Shown here piece after piece: positions 63,224 to 64,000 of a stretch of 64,000 nt of DNA. A model generated the notes under the pieces. It saw only the letters and a program-made list of their open reading frames with translations, had not been told where the DNA came from and made no database searches. Both the position numbers and the translations under genes were made by a program. The stretch comes from Stenotrophomonas maltophilia (GTDB taxonomy: Bacteria > Pseudomonadota > Gammaproteobacteria > Xanthomonadales > Xanthomonadaceae), in assembly GCF_900186865.1 (NCBI RefSeq), contig NZ_LT906480.1:3118001-3182000 (forward strand), read 5' to 3'. Position 1 is the stretch's first letter, and the number at the start of each line of letters is the position of its first letter.

Positions 63224-63306
63224 TCTCCCTGATGCGGGAATCGGTGCCCTTGACCCGCTCTTCCGACGTGACCAACATGCGCCATCACCGCTGACGGATC
63301 ACCGCG

Positions 63307-64000
63307 ATGTACCGCACCCTGGCTGCTGCATTGCTCTGCACGCTGTTTGCGATCCCACCCGTTTCGGCGCTTGAAACTGCCGGCGATCTTTCCAAGCAGC
63401 TCAGCACCCAGCTGCAGGCCAACCGCGAACGCTACGGCATCGCCGGCCAGGCGGTACTGGTCGCCCACAACGGCCAGGTGCTGTACCAGGGCGCCAGCGG
63501 TGAAAGTGATCCCGCTACCCATGCGCCCGCCACCGTCGAGACCATCTTCGCCGCGCAGTCGATGGCCAAGCTGCTGACCAGCACGCTGGTGATGCAATTG
63601 GTCGACCAGGGCAAGGTGGATCTGGACGCGCCGGCCAGCCACTATGTGCCGGACCTGCCATCAGCATGGCAGACCATTCACGTACGCGATTTCCTCAACC
63701 ACAGCTCGGGTATCGGCGAGTACTACGACCGGGTGGACAACCGCTGGGTGAGTAAGGGCTACACCGGAGTGGCGCCGGACCTTGCAGCAGCACTGAAGGT
63801 GGCCGGCGCGACACCGATGCAGTTCGCCACCGGCAGCCGCGTGCAGTACACCCAGGCCAACTACCTGGTGCTGACCGCCTTGCTGGAAGCGCATTACCGC
63901 AAGCCTTACCCAGCCATCGCGCACGAACGCATCCTGCAGCCATTGAAGATGGCCAGCACCTCGTGGGGCGGTGCCAGCGTGCCAGCCACGCGCGCGGCGG
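63307..64000 (+). CDS. Serine hydrolase, beta-lactamase/class C family (partial, runs off window)
   Basis: The first 231 codons of an exported serine hydrolase. Signal peptide LAAALLCTLFAIPPVSA is followed by the beta-lactamase-like fold: SMAK gives the SxxK catalytic pair (near residue 85-88), DFLNHSSGI the HTSG-like turn and QYTQANYLVL the YxN-type box (altered to Y-T-Q-A-N). These proteins include esterases, DD-peptidases and AmpC relatives; the substrate cannot be told. The 3' end is beyond the window. Confidence 0.88.
   Translation, partial: MYRTLAAALLCTLFAIPPVSALETAGDLSKQLSTQLQANRERYGIAGQAVLVAHNGQVLYQGASGESDPATHAPATVETIFAAQSMAKLLTSTLVMQLVDQGKVDLDAPASHYVPDLPSAWQTIHVRDFLNHSSGIGEYYDRVDNRWVSKGYTGVAPDLAAALKVAGATPMQFATGSRVQYTQANYLVLTALLEAHYRKPYPAIAHERILQPLKMASTSWGGASVPATRAA

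Overview
The window comes from a high-GC gammaproteobacterium of the Stenotrophomonas maltophilia complex. Three things point there: an X-type (Xanthomonadaceae) VirB/VirD4 type IV secretion locus with the order virD4-B7-B8-B9-B10-B11-B1-B2-B3-B4-B5; a neighbouring effector with a C-terminal XVIPCD-like secretion domain; and GTAG-type (SMAG) REP palindromes between genes in the right-hand third. All calls were made by reading the sequence; no database search was run.

Region by region. (1) 1-12.3 kb, minus strand: an antibacterial-type T4SS, from a small gene before virD4 down to virB5, continuing off the left edge. (2) 12.4-24.8 kb: chromosomal accessory genes: an HD-domain protein, an MFS exporter, a MerR regulator divergent from an Old Yellow Enzyme with a textbook 19-bp-spacer promoter, small membrane proteins, a hybrid histidine kinase, an FAD monooxygenase divergent from a TetR regulator, and a TonB-dependent siderophore receptor behind a Fur-box-like site. 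(3) 25.2-27.5 kb: a putative T4SS effector and a probable exported immunity protein. (4) 27.6-32.4 kb: an HxlR regulator divergent from an AcuI/YhdH-type reductase, and a UvrD-like helicase with a zinc ribbon. (5) 32.5-41.0 kb: an 8.5-kb integrative element in a tRNA-Ser(UGA) gene. It carries an integrase, an AlpA-like regulator, a RepA-like ATPase, a train of small phage-like ORFs, and merR/merT/merP plus a GDCCVxC protein, but no merA. (6) 41.2-64 kb: core genome: a LysR-azoR pair, serS, two TonB-like proteins, serC-pheA-aroA, an FHA protein, two polyhydroxyalkanoate-granule proteins, an Mrr-like membrane protein, a HicAB pair with a frameshifted toxin, the complete histidine-utilisation locus (hutF-hutC divergent from hutI-H-G-U), and the start of a serine hydrolase.

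The most striking observation is how the element sits in its target. It splits a host tRNA-Ser(UGA) inside the anticodon loop. The 3' half lies at 32460-32517 and the 5' half at 41002-41042; joined at a shared 9-bp core they rebuild a perfect 90-nt tRNA-Ser. The element does not restore the interrupted gene. It carries its own complete but divergent tRNA-Ser(UGA) at 40907-40994, 7 nt downstream of the broken 5' half, where the host tRNA promoter can transcribe it. This looks like gene replacement with promoter capture.

How the parts work together: VirD4 probably recruits the XVIPCD effector encoded about 13 kb away, and the lipoprotein/exported protein next to it probably protects the producer. 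The hut genes form a full pathway from histidine to glutamate using the HutF/HutG route, with a HutC repressor and a likely operator between the divergent arms. serC, pheA and aroA form an amino-acid biosynthesis operon.
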